45,177 nt of DNA. It comes from Bdellovibrionales bacterium GWA2_49_15. GTDB taxonomy: Bacteria > Bdellovibrionota > Bacteriovoracia > Bacteriovoracales > Bacteriovoracaceae. A program made the translations under genes and the position numbers. The stretch is from contig MEPP01000024.1 in assembly GCA_001769855.1 (NCBI GenBank), forward strand, positions 8,633 through 53,809. The letters are read 5' to 3'. Below are positions 8,118 to 16,540 of the stretch, piece after piece; positions within the stretch are counted from its first letter, which is position 1, and each line of letters starts with the position of its first letter. The notes below the pieces were generated by a model. That model ran no database searches. It saw only the letters and a program-made list of their open reading frames with translations, and was not told where the DNA came from.

Positions 8118-8924
8118 ATGGATTATCGATACATCAAGGCCTTTCTGGAGACCGCGAAATATTTAAATTTTTCCAAAGCCGCCCATGAGCTGAATATCGC
8201 CCAGTCAGCGGTCAGTCGCCAGATCAAACTCCTGGAAGAAGATATCGGCGAGCAGCTGATCGTTCGGAGTTCTAAAAAGGTTTTGTTAACCCAGAAAGGC
8301 AAAGAGCTGTTTCAGCTCACCCAAAACTTTGACAAGATGGCCCAGGGGATTTTTGACAAGGAAGATCGCCGCCCCCTGCGCATTGGCGTGCTCCACGGAC
8401 TTTTAGAAGACTGGCTGACCCCCATTATTGCAGCTTATGTAAAAAGATATCAAAAAGGGGCCGATATTCACGTCAAGGTTCAAGAGGAGCTGCACGACGG
8501 GATTGAGCACGGCCACTACGATCTCATCTTCTCCACCACTTTTGTACAATCCGAGCTGCTCTCCTCACTTAAACTATTTGATGAAACCTTCGTCCTGATA
8601 GCCAAAAACCCCGTTCAGAGAAAGGAGCTGGCCGAGCATCCCTGGGTGGTCTACAGCAATACCGATCCAATTTTTAAAATTTCCAAGGAACAATCCAAAA
8701 CTGTTATCGTGGTGGAGTCGATCACCGCCATTATTAATCTGGTAAAAGCGGGGGCCGGGGTGGCGATCGTCCCTGATCATTCGCTCAGACCCGGACACAA
8801 GCTCTTTACGGCGGAGCTACCGGAATTTAAAAATCCCGGCATCTACATGACGTCTCTCAATTACAAGACATGGCCTAATAAGATCAAGGAATTTATGGAG
8901 GCCATTAAGTCGTCGACGAATTAA
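8118..8924 (+). CDS. LysR-family transcriptional regulator
   Basis: DNA-binding regulator of 268 residues. The N-terminal winged helix-turn-helix is clear: FLETAKYLNFSKAAHELNIA followed by QSAVSRQIKLLEEDIG, with the usual LTQKG at the end of the wing. The rest is a LysR-type ligand-binding domain containing VKAGAGVAIVPDH, a conserved block of that fold. ATG 8118 is preferred over the longer frame because GAGG precedes it and the protein then begins MDYRYIKAFLE, as LysR proteins do. It lies 7 bases after the HesB-like gene rather than divergent from a target, so its regulon cannot be read from context. It ends 2 bases from the convergent pentapeptide-repeat gene. Confidence 0.93.
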   Translation: MDYRYIKAFLETAKYLNFSKAAHELNIAQSAVSRQIKLLEEDIGEQLIVRSSKKVLLTQKGKELFQLTQNFDKMAQGIFDKEDRRPLRIGVLHGLLEDWLTPIIAAYVKRYQKGADIHVKVQEELHDGIEHGHYDLIFSTTFVQSELLSSLKLFDETFVLIAKNPVQRKELAEHPWVVYSNTDPIFKISKEQSKTVIVVESITAIINLVKAGAGVAIVPDHSLRPGHKLFTAELPEFKNPGIYMTSLNYKTWPNKIKEFMEAIKSSTN

Positions 8925-8926
8925 GC

Positions 8927-9841
8927 TCAGGGAATGAAGACCATCCCAAACTGTTCGATGGCCTCGTCATGGGTAAAAGGAAGCTTTGTGGTGCTATCAA
9001 ACTTGGCGAAGCGCCATTTGATGTCCTCGCCTTTGGCTTCGCTTAAGTCGGCCCCTCGCAGGGAGGCGGTATGAAAGATGGCCCCGGTTAAATCCGCATC
9101 CTTGAATCGTACGCCATCGAGCTCAGCGGAACTGAAATCAGCACCTTGGAGATTGGCACCTTCAAAATTGGCATTCTTAAATTTTCCAAACTTTATTTCT
9201 GCATTTCCGAGATCGGCCCCTTCAAAATGGCCATTTTCTGCCTGGACCTGCTGGGCCTTGATACCTTTTAAAACACACTGTCGGCACTCGATATTGCGCA
9301 AGTTTGCGGAAGTAAGGATGGCAAGCTCGAAGATGGCATTGTTAAAATGTCCGCCGGCCAGATCGCTTCCATGGAGATTACTACCCTGAAACCGGGCGGT
9401 AAGCGCCATTACATTGGTAAAATGAGCGGTGGGGAGGTTGGCTTCAGAAAAATCACTATAAGAAATCACCGAGTTTGCCACAGAGAACTGCTCCACCTGG
9501 GCCTTCGTAAAATTGGCCCCTTCCAGATATTTTTTCTTCAATTGCAACTTTTTTACCTTAATACCGCGAAAAGACGAACCGTTCAGGTCATCGACAAAGT
9601 TCAATTTAAAGCGAAAGAAGGCCCCGAGTCGCTCATCCGAAAAATCATGGCAGGGGCCCATGCCGCCTTTCTGGAGATAGAAAGGCCCCACACTCGTCTC
9701 CTGATTTACACAGTAATGGAGATTGGCATCGAACGACGCCCTCGCGGACTTCGCCAAGGCCACCTTAAACCCGCTACATATGAATAAAACCAGCCCAAGC
9801 AGGAGGATTTTCCCCAAGAATTTCGACAGATTAAAGAACAT
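8927..9841 (-). CDS. Secreted pentapeptide-repeat protein
   Basis: Begins with a signal peptide (ILLLGLVLFICSGFKVALA) and is therefore exported. From about residue 105 to 280 it carries many A(D/N)Lxx-type five-residue repeats, for example EGANFTKA, EGADLGNAEIKF, EGANLQGADFSSAEL and DADLTGAIF, which fold as a right-handed quadrilateral beta-helix. Cysteines occur before the repeats (HYCVN, GPCHD) and inside them (IECRQCV). Such proteins act as binding scaffolds or as DNA mimics, but an exported one is unlikely to target gyrase. Function unknown. It is transcribed alone, tail to tail with the LysR gene. Confidence 0.88.
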   Translation of the reverse strand: MFFNLSKFLGKILLLGLVLFICSGFKVALAKSARASFDANLHYCVNQETSVGPFYLQKGGMGPCHDFSDERLGAFFRFKLNFVDDLNGSSFRGIKVKKLQLKKKYLEGANFTKAQVEQFSVANSVISYSDFSEANLPTAHFTNVMALTARFQGSNLHGSDLAGGHFNNAIFELAILTSANLRNIECRQCVLKGIKAQQVQAENGHFEGADLGNAEIKFGKFKNANFEGANLQGADFSSAELDGVRFKDADLTGAIFHTASLRGADLSEAKGEDIKWRFAKFDSTTKLPFTHDEAIEQFGMVFIP

Positions 9842-10164
9842 ATAAACGTCTCGTGGCTTAATTTATCATCACTCAATAAAAACTTTGGCCATTTCTAGGG
9901 CCTTTTTGAAATTGGGTCAAGATTCTTTTCAAAAAATATTTTCGAGCTCATAAAAGGTGTCCTTTTGACACCGAAGAGCTTTCGCTCACCCCCGCAAGGC
10001 CCCCTCCCTCTGGAAGATTTTTCAAAAAACATGAAATAATGTTGCAATCGACACCGCGGGTGCCCGTTTAAAGTACATCCGCTCCCCTTCAATTTTAAAA
10101 TTTGCTTCAATATTTGCCAGCTCTGGAGGACACGTTGTCTTCCAATCGAGAAAGGAGTCTCCGC
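9842..10164. other. Intergenic region, divergent 5' ends
   Basis: A 323-base gap between the starts of the pentapeptide-repeat gene and the protease lipoprotein gene, so it should hold both promoters. I see a hairpin with a 6-bp stem GGTGTC/GACACC and loop CTTTT at 9956-9972, and a short CACC-GCG-GGTG inverted repeat at 10052-10062. No convincing coding frame is visible, and I cannot place a promoter with confidence. Confidence 0.6.
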
Positions 10165-11331
10165 ATGAATTCAGAATCAGTCTTACTGCTCGCGCTTCTT
10201 TTCTTCCTCAGCTTCTTTTTAGGTTGTGGCCGTCAACAGGAGGCACTCAACTCCTCGGACGCCACGATCATGAGTGGGGCCATTATTGTAGGCGATGTGG
10301 ACTGGAAGGATGTCACCGAACTCGATGGTTCTCATCCCATCAGGCTGAATGCCAAGAAGGTGGCCGACCTCAGCTTGCCTGCAATCGAGAGCCGATGTAC
10401 CGCTTTTTTGATTGGCGAGGACGTGCTCCTGACAAACCATCACTGTGTCACCACGGCGGCGGACGCGGTGGGGGCCACCGCAAACTTTGGACACGAAACT
10501 GGTCGTACGGGTGAAAGCTTGAGCTTTGCCTGTGATGAGTTTATTGGCAACAATGAGGAGTTCGACTTTGCCCTGCTTCGTTGTAAGGGGAAACCGGGAA
10601 AAACCCTCGGCGTTGTTACGTTGAGCAGTCAGAGTCTTCAAACTGGCGATAAAATTTATGTCGTTCAACAAAACTGCGATTACTATCTCAACAAGAAATG
10701 TGATTGGTCGAAGAAGTATGCACGGGGGCAGATCAAAGGAACAAACTCGGACGGTGATTACAAGCATGACGCCGATACTTTGGGGGGCTCATCGGGCAGT
10801 CCGGTGTTCTCCGAGACAAGCAATTTAGTCGTAGCACTCCATCATGCCGGATATGGTAATAATGGGCAGGGTCGCGGCGTGGAAAACTATGCCGTCCCAA
10901 TGTCAAAAGTTGTGGCAAAATTGCGTTCGGCCTTTCCGGTCATTGCCGCACAAATTGGCTTAAGCGGTGGCACTACCCCCACCCCAGGCAACCGCCCAAC
11001 CTATGAGCCCAATAACAGTACCTCTACCGCGGCCAAGATTTCTTTGCCCTTCACCGGAGAAGGTTTGAGTATTGCGACGAATGCCGATAAAGACTGGTAT
11101 AAATTTTCCGTCGCTCTCAAGAGTGTCGTCAGTGTTAAATTGCAGATGGCCAAGGCACTCGGTGATATAGATATCCAGTTGTATAGCTCCGGCGGGACCC
11201 TGCTGTACAAGAGTGATTCGGCCAAGCAAACTGAGACCATCACCGCCACCTTGAACGCGGGAGTGTATTATCTGAAGGTGTATGGATATCAAGGCGCCAC
11301 GAACGATTATAGTTTAAATATTTCAAAGTGA
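10165..11331 (+). CDS. Trypsin-like serine protease lipoprotein with C-terminal PPC domain
   Basis: Predicted surface or secreted endopeptidase of 388 residues. ATG 10165 follows AGGAG by 7 bases and gives a lipoprotein signal ending in the lipobox FFLGC. The catalytic triad of the chymotrypsin fold can be read: His93 in LTNHHCV, Asp134 in EFDFALL and Ser210 in GGSSGSPVF. Two or three further cysteines may form disulfides. After a Thr/Pro linker (GGTTPTPGNRP), the last ~100 residues form a bacterial pre-peptidase C-terminal domain, with YEPNNSTSTA, DKDWYKF and AGVYYLKVYG as landmarks. PPC domains are common on secreted proteases and are often cleaved off. It is a plausible client of the type II system in this window. 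A strong hairpin follows the gene. Confidence 0.9.
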   Translation: MNSESVLLLALLFFLSFFLGCGRQQEALNSSDATIMSGAIIVGDVDWKDVTELDGSHPIRLNAKKVADLSLPAIESRCTAFLIGEDVLLTNHHCVTTAADAVGATANFGHETGRTGESLSFACDEFIGNNEEFDFALLRCKGKPGKTLGVVTLSSQSLQTGDKIYVVQQNCDYYLNKKCDWSKKYARGQIKGTNSDGDYKHDADTLGGSSGSPVFSETSNLVVALHHAGYGNNGQGRGVENYAVPMSKVVAKLRSAFPVIAAQIGLSGGTTPTPGNRPTYEPNNSTSTAAKISLPFTGEGLSIATNADKDWYKFSVALKSVVSVKLQMAKALGDIDIQLYSSGGTLLYKSDSAKQTETITATLNAGVYYLKVYGYQGATNDYSLNISK

Positions 11332-11341
11332 GCTTCCCTTA

Positions 11342-11376
11342 TGGCACTTCTCGCTAGATCAATGCGAGAAGTGCCA
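11342..11376 (+). terminator. Perfect 13-bp hairpin after the protease gene
   Basis: The arms TGGCACTTCTCGC (11342-11354) and GCGAGAAGTGCCA (11364-11376) pair without mismatch around a 9-base loop. It begins 10 bases after the protease stop. Only a short T-rich stretch (CTATACTTTT) follows, so it could be an intrinsic terminator with a weak U tract. It also ends 13 bases before the next ATG, so it could affect translation of that gene. Confidence 0.65.
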
Positions 11377-11389
11377 CTATACTTTTCCC

Positions 11390-12667
11390 ATGATCATTTT
11401 TTTACTCATGGGACTACTCATTTCAACCCAGCTTTTTGCACTCTCCGAGGTCGGCCTCTCTCCATCTGTGGGGGCCATGAGCCGGGCCGAAACCATGACT
11501 GCCTCCACCCCGCCCGGCGAAGCTTTATTTTACAATCCAGCCCATCTGGCGTGGAAAGGTGTGGCGCTGGAAATTCTGGGAACCGGGTATGTGGTGGATG
11601 AGGATCACGCCAAGCAAGGCAACGAGATCGTTAAAGATAAAAGATTGGACTCCACTCAGCTCATCGGTAATGCTCTCTCAAATGACAGACCCACCTTGCT
11701 GAAAACTGATGTGGAATTTTTAAATTTTATCTTTCCCTACTTTGCGCTTAAATCATTCGCCAACGCCCGCCTTTTTTCGCGCAAAATCAATGACAGCAAC
11801 CCTCATCAGGAGATAGATTTTCTGGCACGATTCGGACTCTCCACCGGCCTGGCACTTTCTTTTCGACACTGGTCCATGGGCTATTCCTATTATGTCATTA
11901 AGCAGGCCGATCTTCTCTCCACCCCCACCGAGTCAGAGATGGCCACCATCAGACAGGCGGCACAAGATGGGACGCTCAGTAGTGCCACCACAAATTTTGC
12001 CAGCTTTACAAGCATGAATTATGGCGAGGCCGGAGGCCATAATATTGGCGTCTCGTATCGCTCCTCTCGCATCAATAGCAGCGGCTTTGGCATCGCGGTC
12101 CTCAATGCCGGCGGTACTAAATTTGCCGAGGGGCGCCCCATCATCCGAGGTCAGTTTGAGGAAATTGAGAAAGCCGCTCAGGACGAGGCGCAAAAGCACA
12201 ACCTCACCCTAGGAACTCCTCGTGAGATTAAGCAAATGGTCAACACGGGAATCAATCTGTCGACTGACGAGGGCAAAGAAAATTATTTTCACGCCTCATT
12301 CGCCATGGACTACCAGGACATTGGCGGAACATCACTGGAAAACCATGTGGCGATGGCGGGCAACGTTGGTTTTCGCGTCGATGATACCCTCTCGCTTTTA
12401 ACCAGTATTCCCATCGCCAAGCATAGAGGCATGGTTTATTTCCTAGGTTTGACCAGCTTAGATTTGATCACGGGATATCGGATTGAAGAATCCATGAGCG
12501 CGGGCGTTGACCTCAAACTCCATCTCGGCATCAACAAATTTGTATCTCTGGTGCGGATAAACTTAAACGGCATGATCATAAAAAGTTTGGATGAGAATTT
12601 GATTCCCGATGCCACGGGTTTCCGCTTAGGACTAGGCCTGACCTTTGTCTTTCCCGAGCTGAAATAA
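11390..12667 (+). CDS. Predicted outer-membrane beta-barrel protein, unknown function
   Basis: A 425-residue exported protein. It opens with a signal peptide (MIIFLLMGLLISTQLFALS) and then GLSPSVGAMSRAETM and PPGEALFYNPAHLA; the last resembles the 'xxxNPAxLA' block near the N-terminus of FadL/PorV-type barrels. The rest alternates short hydrophobic strands with polar loops and ends GFRLGLGLTFVF, a plausible closing beta strand. A family name cannot be given with confidence. The ATG has no clear ribosome site: only 13 bases separate it from the preceding hairpin. An internal ATG at 11408 is possible but would shorten the signal peptide. It ends 2 bases from the convergent FG-GAP gene. Confidence 0.7.
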   Translation: MIIFLLMGLLISTQLFALSEVGLSPSVGAMSRAETMTASTPPGEALFYNPAHLAWKGVALEILGTGYVVDEDHAKQGNEIVKDKRLDSTQLIGNALSNDRPTLLKTDVEFLNFIFPYFALKSFANARLFSRKINDSNPHQEIDFLARFGLSTGLALSFRHWSMGYSYYVIKQADLLSTPTESEMATIRQAAQDGTLSSATTNFASFTSMNYGEAGGHNIGVSYRSSRINSSGFGIAVLNAGGTKFAEGRPIIRGQFEEIEKAAQDEAQKHNLTLGTPREIKQMVNTGINLSTDEGKENYFHASFAMDYQDIGGTSLENHVAMAGNVGFRVDDTLSLLTSIPIAKHRGMVYFLGLTSLDLITGYRIEESMSAGVDLKLHLGINKFVSLVRINLNGMIIKSLDENLIPDATGFRLGLGLTFVFPELK

Positions 12668-12669
12668 AT

Positions 12670-14592
12670 TCAGTTACATTCCTTAATTCCTTGCATGAAT
12701 CGGCCTGATTCACAAAGGGTAAGATCCATCTGCTTGGAAAAGACAAGGTGGGAGAGATCATAGCGCTTGATCAAAGGCGCGAGAGATTTACGGCCTTCGG
12801 CGGTCTGTTCTTTAACCAGAAACGGCCAGCGGACCTCAACAGATTCCAGGACCTCAGTACCTAAGCCAAAATGAATGCCTTCTTCATTTTGATCAGGCAG
12901 GTGTCCGTAGGCGTACTCCACGTAACGACGCTGAGTCTTATTTTGAGTTTTCAGGAGAACCATCGCCCCGATTGCGGCGCGATTACTCTGCTCTCCTCGG
13001 AGATAAAATCGGATTGACCGACGGCCGGGACGATGGGCGACATTTTCGAAAAAATAGGCCTTTGCCTTTATCTGATTATTTCTAATTGTGGTTTGTCCCA
13101 CCACAAAGTCCAGCAAACCATCTTGGTTGAAATCAAGAATCACCGTGCCGGAAGGATTGAGAATGTCGACTCCCGCATGCTGGGCCACGTCCGAAAAAGC
13201 ACGATTACTTTCCTGCTCAAAGAGAATCATCCGGGAATAGGGCGGAAAACCACTGTTTTGCACCATCAAATCGATAAAACTATCATTATTGAAATCCCAC
13301 CATACCGCTCGCCGATCTGCATGGCTCCAGCTGGTGGGGCCGTAGTCTCGTATATATTCACTGCGAATAAACTTAAAATTTGACGTGCCCGAAGAGTACA
13401 CCGGCATACCGGTTAAAATGGACGAACGATCCCGGCCCTCAGAATCGTAGGAGTGAAAAACCTCGCCCACCGCCAAATCCATAAAGCCATCATCATTATA
13501 GTCGGCGCAAATACCATAAAAGGTATTGCCACCCCCGACGGGATCCATTAATCCCTCCTGATCGGCGGCGAAACCGGTTTCAGTACCGATGTCGTAGAAG
13601 AGTGAGGGAATGGTGGCGGATTCCGAGGACGGCAAGGTAATGGTCCCGCGGTTGCGCCAAAGGCGATTTGCCATTCCGCTTGAAGAGGCGGTTAAAATAT
13701 CCGGATAGCCATCTTGATCCATATCACAGGTACTCGCCCCTTGAGTCGGCCGGGCGTTCACATACATTTTACGACTGCGATTAAACTGTGCCTCCCCTTC
13801 CAGCAAGTGAGTGACTTCCTCAAATTGGAATTCCTTACCTTTGAAGAGACGATCTATTTGCGCAATCGGACGATCGGCCTGCTTGGTAAACCAATTTCCA
13901 ATAAACAGGTCCAAAGATCCGTCCAAATCATAATCGAAAAAGATCAGGGCGGAATTGGCACCAACCACCTCATCCTTAAATGCATCTTTCACAAGCGTGT
14001 AAATGAGTTTTCCATTCTCCAGTTTGCCTTCAAAAATCCGAATGGCTGTCTTAGAAATTTCAGAATCCTGATTGAGAGTCCCCATGGCCAGATCCAGGAC
14101 CCCGTCGCGATTAAGATCAACAAAATTGAGAAAGGAAGCCAGGTACCCCTTGCCCTCATTCTCAAAGGGGGAATAGCCCAGGGTCACAAATTTTTTTTTC
14201 TCCACTTCAAAGCGGTGAAATAGCGGGGGGGCGTAATTGGATTCTAAAGTTACCAAATCCGTATAACCATCGTGATCAAAGTCGACGGCATAGGCATGGG
14301 TGAAGTTGAACCCCACCGGAACGTAATCTGCGGCCTTGTCTTGGAAATATTCGGGATTAAAATTTTTGGTTGGACCATTCACAACATCTTGAAAGGTTTC
14401 TTTCAGCTCGGTCGCCGCAATATCAACAGACTGCCCCTGCATGGATTCCTTGTCCAGCGCAGGGGTAGGAAGGTCTACCGGAGTCTCTCCTTTGCGGACA
14501 AGAGTGCAGGCGGCAAAAAGCATGACGAAACAAAATCCGACAATTCTGGCGTGCCCCGGTTGAAACTTGCGCTTAAAAGTACATCGTATCAA
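12670..14592 (-). CDS. FG-GAP/VCBS repeat lipoprotein with C-terminal ASPIC/UnbV domain
   Basis: Exported beta-propeller protein of about 640 residues. The signal segment IVGFCFVMLFAAC ends in a lipobox cysteine, so it is probably lipid-anchored. At least seven calcium-loop repeats of FG-GAP type are visible, among them FDHDGYTDLV, LNRDGVLDLA, YDLDGSLDLF, MDQDGYPDIL, YNDDGFMDLA and FNQDGLLDFV. The C-terminal part (AAIGAMVLLKTQ, then HFGLGTEVLESVEVRWPF) matches the ASPIC/UnbV domain. TTG at 14592 is taken as start because AAGG lies 8 bases upstream and the signal peptide then has a normal length; this overlaps the acyl-CoA dehydrogenase stop by about 20 bases, implying translational coupling. 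The frame extends to 14646 without a better start. Function unknown; adhesion or surface binding is a guess from the fold. Confidence 0.85.
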   Translation of the reverse strand: MIRCTFKRKFQPGHARIVGFCFVMLFAACTLVRKGETPVDLPTPALDKESMQGQSVDIAATELKETFQDVVNGPTKNFNPEYFQDKAADYVPVGFNFTHAYAVDFDHDGYTDLVTLESNYAPPLFHRFEVEKKKFVTLGYSPFENEGKGYLASFLNFVDLNRDGVLDLAMGTLNQDSEISKTAIRIFEGKLENGKLIYTLVKDAFKDEVVGANSALIFFDYDLDGSLDLFIGNWFTKQADRPIAQIDRLFKGKEFQFEEVTHLLEGEAQFNRSRKMYVNARPTQGASTCDMDQDGYPDILTASSSGMANRLWRNRGTITLPSSESATIPSLFYDIGTETGFAADQEGLMDPVGGGNTFYGICADYNDDGFMDLAVGEVFHSYDSEGRDRSSILTGMPVYSSGTSNFKFIRSEYIRDYGPTSWSHADRRAVWWDFNNDSFIDLMVQNSGFPPYSRMILFEQESNRAFSDVAQHAGVDILNPSGTVILDFNQDGLLDFVVGQTTIRNNQIKAKAYFFENVAHRPGRRSIRFYLRGEQSNRAAIGAMVLLKTQNKTQRRYVEYAYGHLPDQNEEGIHFGLGTEVLESVEVRWPFLVKEQTAEGRKSLAPLIKRYDLSHLVFSKQMDLTLCESGRFMQGIKECN

Positions 14593-16318
14593 GACCGTAA
14601 CCTTCTTGCTCACAGAGCTTTTTTGCAATCCTTTTTGTCTCTTCATCCAGATGACGTGTCATCAACCGCGAAGTTGCCTGGAAGCGACGACGTGAATCGG
14701 TGAAGCTCATCGTTGCAAGATCTGTCACGTAAGCTTTCGTTTGCTCAGGGACCTCACTTTTATTTAAAATAAATGTGGTGCGAGAGAGTACCGCCAGCAT
14801 GACATAAAGTTCAATGACCATATTGGCCAGACGACCTTGTGGCAATTCGTTACCGATGATGTGCTTGCCATATTTAAACAAAGTATTTTCCACATGAATC
14901 GCGAACTCACCGAGCATGGCCGAAAACATCTCGGACTGATCTCTCAAGCTCGGATGATACTGTGACAGCGCACGCCCGCCCATCATATGAGAAAGTCGGT
15001 TTTTGGCAAAATCAGTCAGCACCCCCAAAGATTTTATAGGATCGGTGAGTGCCGAAGAGACGTCAGATAATTTCCCAAGACTTTTCAGGGAATCGGAAGG
15101 TCCCTTGATTCCGGAGAGCGCGATGAAGACACGCAAAATTTCATTAGTCCCTTCGAAGATGAGATTAATACGAGAATCCCGCATCATGCGCTCATAGGGA
15201 TATTCGCGCATGTATCCGATTCCCGCCGCAATCTGCAGGCCCATATCCACCACTTTCCAAAGACATTCGGAGCCAAAAACTTTACAGATCGCAGACTCGA
15301 TAAAGTACTCATTCATCCCGCGATTCATATTGCCCGAGGTCATATAGACTATCGATTCTGTCGCATAAATGAGGGAGGTCATGGTGGCCAGCTTTTCCTG
15401 AACCAGCCCAAACTCAGCAATGGGACGATCAAACTGCTTTCGAGTAGCGGCATGCTGAGAGACCCATTTCAAAACAGTTCGCATGCCACCGACCGTACCG
15501 GCACCGAGACTCAGACGACCGCTGTTTAAAACGTTCATGGCAATTTTAAAACCTTTGCCCGGTTCACCAATAATATTGTCTGCGGGAACCACAACCTTAT
15601 CCAGAAAAACGGCACGAGTTTCAGAGGCGCGAATACCCATCTTGTGCTCTTTATTGCCAAAGCTCACACCGGGCATGTCCTTGGTCACGACAAAGCAAGT
15701 GATTCGCTCTTGCTTTTCGCCTTTAATCTCGTGCTCGGTTTTGCAAAAAACGGTGTAGAAGTGGGCCATTCCACCATTGGTTATCCACAATTTCTGCCCA
15801 TTAATTGTGTAAGTTCCATCGGCGTTTTTGGTCGCCTTGGTTTTAATTGAGTAGGCGTCGGAGCCGGCACCGGGCTCGGTTAAACAAAAAGCGGCAATCC
15901 ATTCGCCGGACGCTAATTTCGGCAGCCATTTTTTCTGCTGCTCGGGGTTGCCCTCGTTGATCAAGGCCCGGTAGCCAATTGACTGATGGGCACCCAAGGT
16001 GGTGGTGGTGGCACCGTCAAAACCTGCCAATTCTGAGAAAACCCGAGCATAGAGGTGGTAATCCAACCCGAGACCTCCAAACTCCTCCTTCACCGCCATC
16101 CCAAAGAGTCCCATTTCCGCAAACCCTTGCAACACCTCGGCCGGAATCGTCTCTTCCAGATCAAACTTGGCCGCATCTATATTTGCGGTGGCGTACTTTT
16201 TCACAGCATCGGTCATTTCTATTGCCAAGCTTTTCTGCTCTTCAGTGAACCCCGGATAGGGAAAGACACTGCTTTCTTCGACTTCGCCATAAAAAAGACC
16301 CGCGGCCACAGATTTCAT
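14573..16318 (-). CDS. Acyl-CoA dehydrogenase, VLCAD/ACAD9-like
   Basis: FAD-dependent enzyme for the first step of fatty-acid beta-oxidation. The 581-residue length, with a ~180-residue C-terminal extension, is like the very-long-chain type, not the ~380-residue short and medium types. Family blocks are AAFCLTEPGAGSDA (substrate/FAD site), LWITNGGMAHFYTVF, KMGIRASETRAVFLD and GYMREYPYERMMRDSRI. The catalytic base is Glu389 in FEGTNEILR. ATG 16318 follows AAGGTGA by 5 bases; the frame opens three codons earlier at a GTG. The FG-GAP lipoprotein gene overlaps its 3' end and is probably co-transcribed, with no obvious functional link. Confidence 0.95.
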   Translation of the reverse strand: MKSVAAGLFYGEVEESSVFPYPGFTEEQKSLAIEMTDAVKKYATANIDAAKFDLEETIPAEVLQGFAEMGLFGMAVKEEFGGLGLDYHLYARVFSELAGFDGATTTTLGAHQSIGYRALINEGNPEQQKKWLPKLASGEWIAAFCLTEPGAGSDAYSIKTKATKNADGTYTINGQKLWITNGGMAHFYTVFCKTEHEIKGEKQERITCFVVTKDMPGVSFGNKEHKMGIRASETRAVFLDKVVVPADNIIGEPGKGFKIAMNVLNSGRLSLGAGTVGGMRTVLKWVSQHAATRKQFDRPIAEFGLVQEKLATMTSLIYATESIVYMTSGNMNRGMNEYFIESAICKVFGSECLWKVVDMGLQIAAGIGYMREYPYERMMRDSRINLIFEGTNEILRVFIALSGIKGPSDSLKSLGKLSDVSSALTDPIKSLGVLTDFAKNRLSHMMGGRALSQYHPSLRDQSEMFSAMLGEFAIHVENTLFKYGKHIIGNELPQGRLANMVIELYVMLAVLSRTTFILNKSEVPEQTKAYVTDLATMSFTDSRRRFQATSRLMTRHLDEETKRIAKKLCEQEGYGLDTMYF

Positions 16319-16474
16319 AAAAATCACCTTTGTTGAAAGATCGTTCTTCTCCCAATTATTATAGGGAATATTAATTAAGAAAAAATTATAAATGTGAGGG
16401 CCAGACCATTTTATTATCAGGACAAACCCGAGCGTTTTACTTCACAAATAGATTAAAAAGGTTGAATACTTTCC

Positions 16475-16504
16475 TTGAATAAAATCCCCACCCTCCCTTA
16501 CAAT
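16475..16504 (+). promoter_or_regulatory. Candidate sigma70-type promoter of the gsp operon
   Basis: TTGAAT at 16475-16480 and TACAAT at 16499-16504 are separated by 18 bases, close to the consensus -35 and -10 boxes. The -10 lies about 36 bases before the gspC start, in the only sizeable gap before the 12-gene operon. Confidence 0.45.
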
Positions 16505-16540
16505 TAAAAGGTGGTGGAATTATTGGAGACTGTTGTTTAA

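Noticed and set aside
9347..9787. 146-aa open frame antisense to the pentapeptide-repeat gene
   Set aside because: The repeat structure on the other strand explains the lack of stops; no start signal or family match.
9956..9972. Possible riboswitch in the 9842-10164 gap
   Set aside because: Only one 6-bp hairpin and a short palindrome are visible; no known aptamer pattern could be recognised.
10219..10767. 182-aa open frame antisense to the protease lipoprotein
   Set aside because: The opposite strand carries an intact catalytic triad and lipobox; this frame has nothing recognisable.
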